Positions 44,469-52,062 of a stretch of 64,000 nt of DNA are shown here, one piece after another. Position 1 is the stretch's first letter, and each line of letters starts with the position of its first letter. Below the pieces are notes generated by a model. That model searched no databases. It saw only the letters and a program-made list of their open reading frames with translations, and was not told where the DNA came from. The stretch is from RFXV01 sp038150465 (GTDB taxonomy: Bacteria; Bacteroidota; Bacteroidia; Flavobacteriales; Schleiferiaceae). The stretch is taken from NCBI GenBank assembly GCA_038150465.1, contig JAYOTP010000007.1, positions 16,321 to 80,320 on the forward strand. The letters run 5' to 3'. Made by a program: the position numbers and the translations under genes.

Positions 44469-45782
44469 TCAATAACGGTAGTGCTCGGTCTTGAAGGGTC
44501 CTTCCACAGAAACACCGATGTAGTCCGCCTGATCCTTGCTCAATTCTTCCAACTCCACGCCGATCTTGGCCAAGTGCAGTTGAGCCACCTTCTCGTCGAG
44601 GTGCTTGGGCAAGGTGTATACTTTGTTTTCGTACTTGTCTGAGTGCTCCCAGATCTCCATTTGAGCCATGGTCTGATTGGTGAAGCTGTTGCTCATGACA
44701 AAACTTGGATGTCCGGTGGCGCAACCGAGATTGACCAGACGTCCTTCCGCCAACAGAATGATGTCTTTTCCATTGACCGTGTACTTATCCACCTGTGGCT
44801 TGATCTCCACACGGCTGTCGCCTGCATTTTGATTGAGCCAGGCCACATCGATCTCGTTGTCGAAGTGTCCGATGTTACAAACGATGGTCTTGTCCTTCAT
44901 CTGCTGGAAGTGGTTACCGGTGACGATGTCCTTGTTGCCCGTGGCCGTGACCACGATGTCCACTTCACCTACAACGGTGTCCAGCTTCTTGACGGCAAAA
45001 CCGTCCATAGCTGCCTGCAAGGCGCAGATCGGATCGATCTCCGTGACGATGACCCGCGCTCCTGCTCCGCGGAGTGAAGCGGCCGTTCCCTTGCCCACAT
45101 CGCCGTATCCACAAACCACGGCCACCTTTCCAGCCACCATGACATCGGTAGCACGGCGGATGGCATCCACTGCGGATTCCTTACAGCCATACTTGTTGTC
45201 AAACTTGGATTTGGTCACCGAGTCATTGACGTTGATGGCCGGCATCGGCAAGGTTCCGTTGCGCATCCGCTCATAGAGCCTGTGCACACCGGTGGTGGTT
45301 TCCTCACTCAAACCCTTGATCCCAGATGCCAATTCAGGATAGCGATCCAAAACCATATTGGTCAGGTCGCCTCCGTCGTCAAGGATCATGTTCAATGGCG
45401 CACGCTCCTCTCCAAAGAACAAGGTCTGCTCAATGCACCAATCGAATTCCTCCTCGTTCATTCCCTTCCAGGCATAGACAGGAATGCCAGCAGCTGCGAT
45501 CGCAGAAGCCGCATGGTCCTGGGTCGAGAATATGTTGCAGGAAGACCAGGTGACGTCTGCACCCAACTCCACCAGCGTCTCGATAAGAACCGCCGTCTGA
45601 ATGGTCATGTGCAGGCAACCCGCGATCCGGGCACCCTTCAGCGGTTTGTCACTGCCGAATTCATCCCGAAGTGCCATCAGTCCAGGCATCTCTGCCTCAG
45701 CAAGTTCGATCTCTCTCCTGCCCCATTCTGCCAGGGAAATGTCTTTAACTTTATACGGTACGTAGGTTTCTACTGTGGCCAT
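44469..45782 (-). CDS. ahcY: Adenosylhomocysteinase (S-adenosylhomocysteine hydrolase)
   Basis: AhcY splits SAH to adenosine and homocysteine, relieving product inhibition of methyltransferases. The 437-residue protein has HMTIQTAVLIETLVELGADV, SSCNIFSTQDHAASAIAA, NVNDSVTKSKFDNKYG, the NAD-binding VVCGYGDVGKGTAASLRGAGARV (about 215-237), and the conserved C-terminus ending in HYRY. It is transcribed alone, with a terminator downstream and a -7 element upstream, and is divergent from the phosphopantetheinyl transferase. Confidence 0.97.
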   Translation of the reverse strand: MATVETYVPYKVKDISLAEWGRREIELAEAEMPGLMALRDEFGSDKPLKGARIAGCLHMTIQTAVLIETLVELGADVTWSSCNIFSTQDHAASAIAAAGIPVYAWKGMNEEEFDWCIEQTLFFGEERAPLNMILDDGGDLTNMVLDRYPELASGIKGLSEETTTGVHRLYERMRNGTLPMPAINVNDSVTKSKFDNKYGCKESAVDAIRRATDVMVAGKVAVVCGYGDVGKGTAASLRGAGARVIVTEIDPICALQAAMDGFAVKKLDTVVGEVDIVVTATGNKDIVTGNHFQQMKDKTIVCNIGHFDNEIDVAWLNQNAGDSRVEIKPQVDKYTVNGKDIILLAEGRLVNLGCATGHPSFVMSNSFTNQTMAQMEIWEHSDKYENKVYTLPKHLDEKVAQLHLAKIGVELEELSKDQADYIGVSVEGPFKTEHYRY

Positions 45783-45801
45783 TTTTCTTTTTTTAGCTCG
45801 G

Positions 45802-45809
45802 CAAATTTA
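45802..45809 (-). promoter_or_regulatory. -7 element (TAAATTTG) of ahcY
   Basis: An exact TAnnTTTG match on the minus strand lies 19 nt before the ahcY ATG. The inverted repeat at 45828-45842 sits where its -33 region should be. Confidence 0.55.
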
Positions 45810-45827
45810 ACATCATCTGCTCCCTAT

Positions 45828-45842
45828 CGTTCATTTTGAACG
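45828..45842. promoter_or_regulatory. Inverted repeat CGTTCA-TTT-TGAACG between ahcY and the PPTase gene
   Basis: A perfect 15-bp repeat with 6-bp arms lies in the 67-bp divergent gap, 7 bp before the PPTase ATG and overlapping the expected ahcY -33 region. It could be an operator for one or both genes. No known regulator is assigned. Confidence 0.4.
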
Positions 45843-45849
45843 AGCATTT

Positions 45850-46485
45850 ATGAAACTCCGCTCCAATTCTTCGACCATCTGCATCCATCGGCACAGCGAA
45901 ATGTCGGAAAAGGACCTTCTGAAGCGCGTGAGCAAGCTATCCCCCTCAGACAGTAGAAAGTTTGAAAAACTGCTCCATCCGAGCAGGAAGATGCAATTCC
46001 TGTCTGCAAGAGCGGCACTCATCGAAATGGATATTTCTCTGGAGGAACTAACGAACATGCCCGAAGGAAAGCCGATCCACCCGGATGCGTTCATTTCCAT
46101 GGGCCATACCGCTTCCCATGGAGCAGCCATTTCTTCCGCAGAGCATCCCTGTGGAATAGACATCGAGACCATAGGCAGGGATGTTGCCCGCATCAGAAAG
46201 CGATTCGTGCGTCCGGACGAGGAATCCTTCTCTTATGCTTACAGCGACCTGCATGTATGGGTGGCCAAGGAAGCTGCATTGAAACTCACAGGTCTGCGCA
46301 CACTCGACTTCCTGAGCGACATGCAGATCGAAGAGCGCGGTGATCAGCAGCTACTGGTTCATCTCTGCAAAGAGAAGGCAAGGACGCCACTCACGCTCCA
46401 GTACGCAGAACACGATGGACAGCTGATCGGTTGGTGCGTTCATATAGAGAAGGAATTAAGCCCTTCTAAGCCAATAATCATTTAG
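45850..46485 (+). CDS. 4'-phosphopantetheinyl transferase superfamily protein
   Basis: The enzyme would transfer phosphopantetheine from CoA to a Ser of acyl- or peptidyl-carrier proteins. The 211-residue protein is the Sfp-like length. The metal-binding CGIDIE (Asp104, Glu106) and HVWVAKEAALKLTG (Trp137, Lys140, Glu141, Lys145) motifs are present, together with FLSARAAL and the FISMGHTASHGAA histidine segment. Which carrier protein it serves is unknown. It is divergent from ahcY. Confidence 0.9.
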   Translation: MKLRSNSSTICIHRHSEMSEKDLLKRVSKLSPSDSRKFEKLLHPSRKMQFLSARAALIEMDISLEELTNMPEGKPIHPDAFISMGHTASHGAAISSAEHPCGIDIETIGRDVARIRKRFVRPDEESFSYAYSDLHVWVAKEAALKLTGLRTLDFLSDMQIEERGDQQLLVHLCKEKARTPLTLQYAEHDGQLIGWCVHIEKELSPSKPIII

Positions 46486-46490
46486 GTTTG
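46483..46490 (+). promoter_or_regulatory. -7 element (TAGGTTTG) of the GGGP synthase gene
   Basis: An exact TAnnTTTG match ends 5 nt before the ATG at 46496; predicted transcription would start at or next to the start codon. Confidence 0.5.
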
Positions 46491-46495
46491 TGCTT

Positions 46496-47245
46496 ATGAT
46501 GCAGAGCACCTCCAAAAGTGTGGAACAGCTCTTCCGGGAAAAGAAGGATTCCGGAGAGAAGATGCTCTCTGTGCTCATCGATCCGGACAAGGCCCAGGCG
46601 GCTTCACTGAACCGTTTGCTCGATGAGGTTGAAGACCTGGCAGATGTCTTTTTCATCGGAGGCAGCCTGATGACCGAAGATGCGCTGGACGAAACACTGG
46701 ACCGCCTCAAAAGCCGTGTGGACAAACCCTGCATCCTCTTCCCAGGGAGTGCCATTCAGGTGAGCCGAAAGGCGGATGCCCTGCTCATGCTCAGTCTGAT
46801 CTCGGGAAGAAATGCCGAACTGCTCATCGGTCAGCAAGTGATCGCAGCACCAAGGATCAAAGCCTTTGGTCTTGAAACCCTTTCTGTGGGCTATATGCTC
46901 GTGGATGGTGGCAGAGCCACAACAGCCTCGTACATCAGTCAATCCCCGCCCATACCGTCGGACAAACCCGAGATCGCAGCGTGTACCGCACTCGCTGGCT
47001 CCATGCTGGGAATGAAACACCTTTATCTCGACGCAGGAAGCGGAGCCATGCAGCATGTGCCGCCTGAGATGATCCAGCAGGTCAGCCAAAGCTGCGACCT
47101 TCCCCTGATCGTGGGAGGAGGCATCAGGAATGCCGAGGCGGCCCATCAGGTGGCCCAAGCCGGAGCAGATGTATTGGTGGTAGGCAATGCCTTGGAAGAA
47201 GATCCCGGCCTGGCCTTCTCGATCAAATCAGCGATCCATCGCTAG
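46496..47245 (+). CDS. Geranylgeranylglyceryl/heptaprenylglyceryl phosphate synthase family
   Basis: This 249-residue TIM-barrel ether-lipid synthase joins a polyprenyl diphosphate to sn-glycerol-1-phosphate. Motifs are SVLIDPDKA (about 26-34), FFIGGSLMTEDAL, LFPGSAIQVSRKADALL, YLDAGSGAMQHVP and VGGGIRNAEAAHQVAQAGADVLVVGNALEEDP. The Bacteroidota enzymes form the long-known group II of this family and can make archaeal-type G1P lipids in vitro. A second ATG (46499) follows the first. The pnuC gene starts 45 nt downstream with no promoter of its own. Confidence 0.92.
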   Translation: MMQSTSKSVEQLFREKKDSGEKMLSVLIDPDKAQAASLNRLLDEVEDLADVFFIGGSLMTEDALDETLDRLKSRVDKPCILFPGSAIQVSRKADALLMLSLISGRNAELLIGQQVIAAPRIKAFGLETLSVGYMLVDGGRATTASYISQSPPIPSDKPEIAACTALAGSMLGMKHLYLDAGSGAMQHVPPEMIQQVSQSCDLPLIVGGGIRNAEAAHQVAQAGADVLVVGNALEEDPGLAFSIKSAIHR

Positions 47246-47290
47246 ACCCCTGGTGCGCTCAACGGAAGTTCTTTTTCAAGACAACACGCT

Positions 47291-47851
47291 ATGAACCTGA
47301 CTGCTCCTAAAGTGAAGCGGATACAGGAGTGGTCGGCTGTTGCGCTGAGCCTTGGCTTCACTCTTTTGCTCGCTGAGCAATTTCGATGGGCCTGGATACT
47401 GGGTGGCCTGGCGTCCCTTATTTACCTGAAGCTCGTTTGGCAGGAAGGACTTTGGGCGGAGACTGCACTGCACCTTTTCTACCTCATCATGGCCATCAGA
47501 GGCTACGCAAACTGGGCGTCGGACATGGAAGGCCAGATGGCCTTGGGCAGCCTGACGATGAACCAACATCTTTCACGAATGGCCATTGGCGTGGTCTTTA
47601 CCCTCATCCTCGGTTTTTTGCTCTCCAGGACTTCGGCACAATTGCCTTATCTGGACGCTTTGACCACTGTGTTCGGCATCATAGCAACCCTGATGATGGT
47701 CCACTACGTCCGTGCGAATTGGCTCTATTGGATCGGCATCGATCTGGCCTCGGTCATCTTGTATGCCCGAAGACAAATGTGGCCCACCGTCCTTTTGTAT
47801 CTGGTATACACCGTCATGGCACTCTATGCCTATTTGAATTGGGGCGGATGA
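47291..47851 (+). CDS. PnuC/PnuT-family vitamin transporter
   Basis: This 186-residue inner-membrane transporter is of the PnuC fold, which carries nicotinamide riboside, thiamine (PnuT) or riboflavin (PnuX) by facilitated diffusion followed by trapping phosphorylation. About seven helices are predicted. Typical late segments are HYVRANWLYWIGIDLASVILYARR and LLYLVYTVMALYAYLNWGG. It overlaps the following NadR-like kinase by ATGA, which fits transport plus phosphorylation. Because a TPP riboswitch lies just downstream, thiamine is as likely as nicotinamide riboside. The 45-nt gap before it shows no promoter. Confidence 0.85.
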   Translation: MNLTAPKVKRIQEWSAVALSLGFTLLLAEQFRWAWILGGLASLIYLKLVWQEGLWAETALHLFYLIMAIRGYANWASDMEGQMALGSLTMNQHLSRMAIGVVFTLILGFLLSRTSAQLPYLDALTTVFGIIATLMMVHYVRANWLYWIGIDLASVILYARRQMWPTVLLYLVYTVMALYAYLNWGG

Positions 47852-48363
47852 AGACGATCGTTTTCAGCGGACCCGAATCATCGGGGAAGACCCAATCGTG
47901 TGCGCAGATCGCTGCGGCTTATGGCTGCCCTATGGTTCCAGAATACGCCCGGACCTACCTCAATGGAACAGGCGGTGTTTATGGCCCTGAAGATCTCTCG
48001 AGGATCGCAGAGGAACAGCTCAGGCTTCAGCTAAATGCAAGACATTCATCCCAGGCCTTTCTCTTTTGCGACACGGATCTGCTGACCTTACTCGTGTGGC
48101 AGGAATGGGTCTACGGCTCCTTTGCTGCAGAACTGCATCAGCAGTATGTGGCCAACCTTCCGGACCACTATTTCCTCTGTGCTCCTGACCTGCCATGGAC
48201 ACCCGACCCTTTGAGGGAAAATCCGGATGAAGAAGAGCGTTGGAAGATCTTTGAGCGACATGAAGAACTGATCACAGAGCTGCAGGTTCCCTTCACCACC
48301 TTGAAGGGAACCGGGCCGGAACGCCTCCGATCCGTTTTTCAATTTCTCGATCGTTCTGGCTGA
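47848..48363 (+). CDS. NadR-like (AAA_28) vitamin/ribosylnicotinamide kinase
   Basis: This 171-residue P-loop kinase resembles the NadR C-terminal ribosylnicotinamide kinase domain. It has the Walker A GPESSGKT at 8-15, VPEYARTYL, LFCDTDLLTLLVWQEW, and DLPWTPDPLRENPDEEERWKIF with the lid arginines. Unlike NadR it has no adenylyltransferase or DNA-binding domain. It overlaps pnuC by ATGA and probably traps the imported vitamin by phosphorylation. The substrate could be nicotinamide riboside or, given the neighbouring TPP riboswitch, thiamine. A longer in-frame reading inside pnuC is not the real start. Confidence 0.85.
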   Translation: MKTIVFSGPESSGKTQSCAQIAAAYGCPMVPEYARTYLNGTGGVYGPEDLSRIAEEQLRLQLNARHSSQAFLFCDTDLLTLLVWQEWVYGSFAAELHQQYVANLPDHYFLCAPDLPWTPDPLRENPDEEERWKIFERHEELITELQVPFTTLKGTGPERLRSVFQFLDRSG

Positions 48364-48374
48364 AGTTTCCAAAC

Positions 48375-48382
48375 TACATTTG
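48375..48382 (+). promoter_or_regulatory. -7 element (TACATTTG) upstream of the TPP riboswitch
   Basis: An exact TAnnTTTG match begins 12 nt after the kinase stop. Transcription would start near 48388, immediately before the riboswitch aptamer. Confidence 0.55.
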
Positions 48383-48387
48383 CCACA

Positions 48388-48466
48388 TCTCAAGGGGTGC
48401 CCGTGGCCACACGGTGCTGAGAACATACCCAAAGAACCTGGACGGGTAATGCCGTCAAGGGAACAA
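48388..48466 (+). ncRNA. TPP (THI-box) riboswitch
   Basis: The conserved thi-box strings appear in the right order: AGGGGTGCCC, GCTGAGAACATACCC, AAAGAACCTG, GACGGGTAATGCCGTC, AAGGGAAC. CTGAGA and GGGTAATGCC are the TPP-binding signatures. The outer P1 stem is weak by eye. Such RNAs switch off thiamine synthesis or uptake genes when TPP is plentiful, so the following TonB receptor is very likely a thiamine-family importer. Confidence 0.93.
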
Positions 48467-48484
48467 CAATTAGAAAACATACGG

Positions 48485-48501
48485 GCAACATCCCCTGTTG
48501 C
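48485..48501 (+). promoter_or_regulatory. Hairpin in the putative TPP expression platform
   Basis: The arms GCAACA and TGTTGC enclose a TCCCC loop, 20 nt before the receptor ATG. There is no T run, so control would be at translation rather than termination. The CCCC loop could pair with the GGGG of the aptamer, giving a possible switch. Inferred. Confidence 0.4.
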
Positions 48502-48520
48502 TCAAAAACAAAAATGGGTC

Positions 48521-50656
48521 ATGAAAAACAAATGGCTACTCTTTACATGCACAGCAATCTGTGCGGGCTTGATCAGTGCAAACGCGCAATCGGATGACAC
48601 CGAGCCATCCCGTCTGTTGATGGAAGCACAAGTAACAGGGCTGAGGGCAAGCAGCGGAACGCCCACCAGCTTTCAAAACGTCGACTCCACTTTTTTGCAG
48701 CGATTCGACAGCGGGAAGGACCTCCCCATGGTCCTTCAGCAAACGCCTTCATTGGTGAGCACCTCAGATGCCGGGGCCGGCGTTGGCTACACGGGAATGC
48801 GCATCCGCGGAAGTGATGCAACACGGATCAATGTGACCATGAACGGCATTCCGTTGAATGACTCTGAATCACAAGGTGTCTTCTGGGTCAATACACCCGA
48901 CCTGGTGTCCAGCCTGAAAAGCATTCAAATTCAAAGAGGGGTGGGCAGCTCCACGAATGGCGCAGGTGCATTCGGCGCATCTGTGAATATGAACACTCTG
49001 GGCAACAGCCAAAAGGCTTCCTCCGGCTACACCCTGGGGGCGGGGAGCTTCAACACCTGGAGACAAACCTTCAAGGCATCAACTGGAATGTTCGGTAATG
49101 GCTGGAGCCTGGATCTTCGCCTGAGCGATCTTCGGTCGGATGGGTACATCGACCGGGCGAGCAGCGACCTTCAAGGGTATTTCGCCCAACTGAATTGGAA
49201 GGGAACCGATCAAAATCTTCAATTCATCGCCTATGGCGGACGGGAAGTCACCTACCAAGCCTGGTACGGATTGGACGGGCCAACCATGGAAACAGACCGA
49301 ACCACCAACTATGCGGGTGCATTGTACGGTTTGGATGGCAGCATCAGCTACTATGACGATGAGACAGACAATTACGGTCAGGATCATTATCAGCTGCATT
49401 ATGGCAAGCAATTCAGTTCGAACAGCCACCTGACAGCCGCACTCCACTACACCCGGGGAAAGGGCTACTACGAGCAATACAAACAGAATGATGCCCTTTC
49501 CTACTACGAACTTCCGGCAGTGGTCATTGGAGGCGACACTCTGGCAGAGACCGATCTCATCCGTCGTCTGTGGCTCGACAATCACTTCTACGGAGCCATC
49601 GCCCAGTATTCCTGGAAAAAAGGAACGACAGATCTGGATATCGGCGGCGGATTCCACCGCTATGAGGGAGACCATTACGGCGATCTGCAATGGATGCGCT
49701 TTGCCTCCTCCAGTGAGCTTCGCGACCGATTCTACAGCAACCGATCCGTGAAGAACGATGGAAACATCTATGTCAAGTGGAAAGAGCAGCTGGGCGAAAA
49801 ATGGTCCACCTATATCGACCTGCAGCTGCGCAGCGTGGACTACTCTGGAAACGGAACAGACGAAGGAGATCTCCCTGTTGCATTCGATGACCAGTTGCTG
49901 TTTTTCAATCCGAAGGCCGGTGTTCAATACACCATAGCAAGCGACAAGACAGCCTATCTGTCCTATGCCGTCGCTCATCGCGAGGGCAATCGGGCGGATT
50001 ACCTCAACGGTACACCCAAGCCAGAACAACTGCACGACATTGAACTGGGTTTGAAGAATACAGATGGTGATCTGACCTATTCTGTAAATGCCTTTTTCAT
50101 GTTCTACCGGGACCAGCTCGTGCTCACTGGCGAGATCGATAATGTTGGGGGCTTCATCCGGAGGAATGTGGGCAAAAGTCAACGGATCGGACTGGAATTC
50201 GAAGGAAACTACCGCTTCAATGAGCGTTGGAATCTGGCGCTGAATGCCGCCCTTTCATCGAATCAGAATGTAGACTTCAGGATCGTGGACAACAGCCAGG
50301 TACTCCAAGACCCAGCCAATACGCCCCTGCCCTATTCCCCATCGATCGTGGCCGGGTCTGTGATCAGCTATTCGCCCATGGAAGCACTCGCCTTTTCCAT
50401 GGCGAGCAGATTCGTTGGAAAGCAATACCTCAGCAATGAGAACAATGAAGAGCACGTACTACCCAGCTACTTTTTGAATGACCTGCGCATCCAGTACAGC
50501 GCGGAAAAGCTCCCAGGAAAGCCCGTGCTCTCCCTGGACATATTCAATCTTTTTGACGAGTTGTACGCATCCAATGGCTATGTGTATGCAGGTACGCCCT
50601 ATTTCTACCCTCAGGCGGGCACGCACTGGATGACCACCCTGTCGATCAGCCTCTGA
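48521..50656 (+). CDS. TonB-dependent receptor under TPP riboswitch control (probable thiamine importer)
   Basis: This 711-residue outer-membrane receptor has a signal peptide (WLLFTCTAICAGLISANAQ), a plug domain with LQQTPSLVSTSDAGAGVGYTGMRIRGSDATRINVTMNGIPLND-like motifs (about 65-108), and a barrel of about 22 strands ending THWMTTLSISL. Unlike the other two receptors here it lacks a carboxypeptidase-regulatory domain. ATG 48521 is set by the signal peptide; extended frames run through the riboswitch. With the PnuC transporter and kinase upstream it would form an outer-to-inner membrane vitamin route. The stop abuts the stop of the convergent LRR gene. Confidence 0.93.
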   Translation: MKNKWLLFTCTAICAGLISANAQSDDTEPSRLLMEAQVTGLRASSGTPTSFQNVDSTFLQRFDSGKDLPMVLQQTPSLVSTSDAGAGVGYTGMRIRGSDATRINVTMNGIPLNDSESQGVFWVNTPDLVSSLKSIQIQRGVGSSTNGAGAFGASVNMNTLGNSQKASSGYTLGAGSFNTWRQTFKASTGMFGNGWSLDLRLSDLRSDGYIDRASSDLQGYFAQLNWKGTDQNLQFIAYGGREVTYQAWYGLDGPTMETDRTTNYAGALYGLDGSISYYDDETDNYGQDHYQLHYGKQFSSNSHLTAALHYTRGKGYYEQYKQNDALSYYELPAVVIGGDTLAETDLIRRLWLDNHFYGAIAQYSWKKGTTDLDIGGGFHRYEGDHYGDLQWMRFASSSELRDRFYSNRSVKNDGNIYVKWKEQLGEKWSTYIDLQLRSVDYSGNGTDEGDLPVAFDDQLLFFNPKAGVQYTIASDKTAYLSYAVAHREGNRADYLNGTPKPEQLHDIELGLKNTDGDLTYSVNAFFMFYRDQLVLTGEIDNVGGFIRRNVGKSQRIGLEFEGNYRFNERWNLALNAALSSNQNVDFRIVDNSQVLQDPANTPLPYSPSIVAGSVISYSPMEALAFSMASRFVGKQYLSNENNEEHVLPSYFLNDLRIQYSAEKLPGKPVLSLDIFNLFDELYASNGYVYAGTPYFYPQAGTHWMTTLSISL

Positions 50657-51118
50657 TCACTTTTTGGGACGGCAACTGCAGCGTTCCGAGAGCAGTATCT
50701 CCGCCTTGGGGAACAATTTCTCCAGGGCGGCCCTGTTCTCTTCGTCCAAATAGGTTTCCCTGAGATCCAGGGTTTCCAGAGCGTCAAACCCCTGCACGTG
50801 AATAGGGACCGTAGCCACATCGGTATCCCAGAGATCGAGGTACCGCAGCACAGGAAAGCCCGACAGGCTGTCGGGCCAGGTCATTGGATTGCGCGATAGT
50901 CTGAGCTCCTCCAGCTTTTCGAAGCCACTGAATTCTGTTGGAAAGTGATCCAGTCTATTCTTTCTCAGGTCGATCTTGGTCCACTGCTTCTGTTGAAGGA
51001 GTTCTTTCGGATAGTCTTTCAATCGCTTGGACTTGGATCTGAAGGCACTTTCCTGGGCCGAACAGATGGTGGAGATCAAGAATAAACCCGTCACCAGGCG
51101 TGTTCGTGCCCTGCTCAT
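50657..51118 (-). CDS. Small secreted leucine-rich-repeat protein
   Basis: This 153-residue protein has a signal peptide (RLVTGLFLISTICSAQ) and then three or four LRR units of the LxxLxLxxN kind: WTKIDLRKNRLDHFP, LEELRLSRNPMTWP, LRYLDLWDTDVATVP, LETLDLRETYLDEE. A Cys-containing basic tail ends it (SERCSCRPKK). LRRs bind proteins; no enzyme motif is present. The start overlaps the ribF stop (ATGA), making it the last gene of a long minus-strand operon. Its location is periplasmic or outer-membrane associated, and its function is unknown. Confidence 0.82.
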   Translation of the reverse strand: MSRARTRLVTGLFLISTICSAQESAFRSKSKRLKDYPKELLQQKQWTKIDLRKNRLDHFPTEFSGFEKLEELRLSRNPMTWPDSLSGFPVLRYLDLWDTDVATVPIHVQGFDALETLDLRETYLDEENRAALEKLFPKAEILLSERCSCRPKK

Positions 51119-52062
51119 ACTTCAGAGCTACTCTGCCCCAATACTTCGCGAACGACTTTCTCGTCTCGCTCGAGTTGCTCTTTGAGCTGCTGCATGCTCT
51201 CAAACCTCAGCACATCGCGCACGCGACGCACAAAAGACAAGCGCAATGCTTCACCGTACAGGTCTTCCTTGAAATCAAGCAGGTGGACTTCCACACGCGA
51301 TTCTGCGGCATCGTCCACGGTAGGGCGCCTGCCGATGTGGCACATTCCATCGATGACCCGATCCCCATGACCCACCTGAACGGCATATACGCCATCCCCT
51401 GGGATCACTTTTCGCGTTTCGATAAAACGGCAATTCGCCGTTGGAAATCCTATGGTGCGACCCATGCGGTCTCCGTGGACCACCTCGGTATCCGCCCCAT
51501 AAGTGTAGCCCAGAAAAAGATTGGCCCGCTGCATATCTCCGTCCTTCAGGGCACTTCTGATCTTCGTACTGCTGACCGCCACCTGATCGATGTCCTGGGC
51601 CGGTATCTCCTCCACATCAAAACCGTAAAGCGGTCCGTATTCTTTGAGATGGGCAAAGGATCCCTCGCGGTTGCGGCCAAAGTGATGATCGTAACCGATC
51701 ACCAGTTTGCGAACACCCAGCTTTTGCACGAGAATATTGCGAACGAACTCCAACGAACTGGTCCGGGAAAAGGAACGATCGAAAGGATGGATGATCAGAT
51801 GATCCAAACCAGCCGCCTCCAGCCGCTGGATCTTTTCGTCCATGGAATTCAGGAGCTTTAGATGCGTGCCCGGTTGCAGCACTTCGCGCGGATGGGGATC
51901 GAAGGTGAGCAATACGCTCTCCGCCCCTTTGTGCTCATCTCGAATGCGGGCCAGGCGATCGAGTATGAACCGATGGCCCTGATGCACCCCGTCAAAGGTT
52001 CCGGTCGTGGCCACCCCGAAGGAAAGAGGCGTGAATTCTTCAATGTGCCGGTAGACCTTCAT
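51115..52062 (-). CDS. ribF: Bifunctional riboflavin kinase/FAD synthetase
   Basis: RibF makes FMN and then FAD from riboflavin and ATP. The 315-residue protein has an N-terminal nucleotidyltransferase (FAD synthetase) domain with TTGTFDGVHQGHRFIL (about 19-34), LLTFDPHPREVL, and IGYDHHFGRNREGS. A linker with STKIRSALKDGD leads to the C-terminal kinase domain with GYTYGADTEVVHGDRMGRTIGFPTANC and DGVYAVQV. ATG 52062 overlaps the upstream permease stop (ATGA). It overlaps the LRR gene in the same way. Confidence 0.95.
   Translation of the reverse strand: MKVYRHIEEFTPLSFGVATTGTFDGVHQGHRFILDRLARIRDEHKGAESVLLTFDPHPREVLQPGTHLKLLNSMDEKIQRLEAAGLDHLIIHPFDRSFSRTSSLEFVRNILVQKLGVRKLVIGYDHHFGRNREGSFAHLKEYGPLYGFDVEEIPAQDIDQVAVSSTKIRSALKDGDMQRANLFLGYTYGADTEVVHGDRMGRTIGFPTANCRFIETRKVIPGDGVYAVQVGHGDRVIDGMCHIGRRPTVDDAAESRVEVHLLDFKEDLYGEALRLSFVRRVRDVLRFESMQQLKEQLERDEKVVREVLGQSSSEV

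Noticed and set aside
47246..47290. Riboswitch or promoter in front of pnuC
   Set aside because: The gap is only 45 nt with no thi-box strings and no TAnnTTTG element; read-through from the upstream gene is simpler.
47386..47847. Long in-frame 5' extension of the NadR-like kinase
   Set aside because: It overlaps pnuC in another frame, has low-complexity composition, and the ATGA at 47848 gives a perfect P-loop kinase start.
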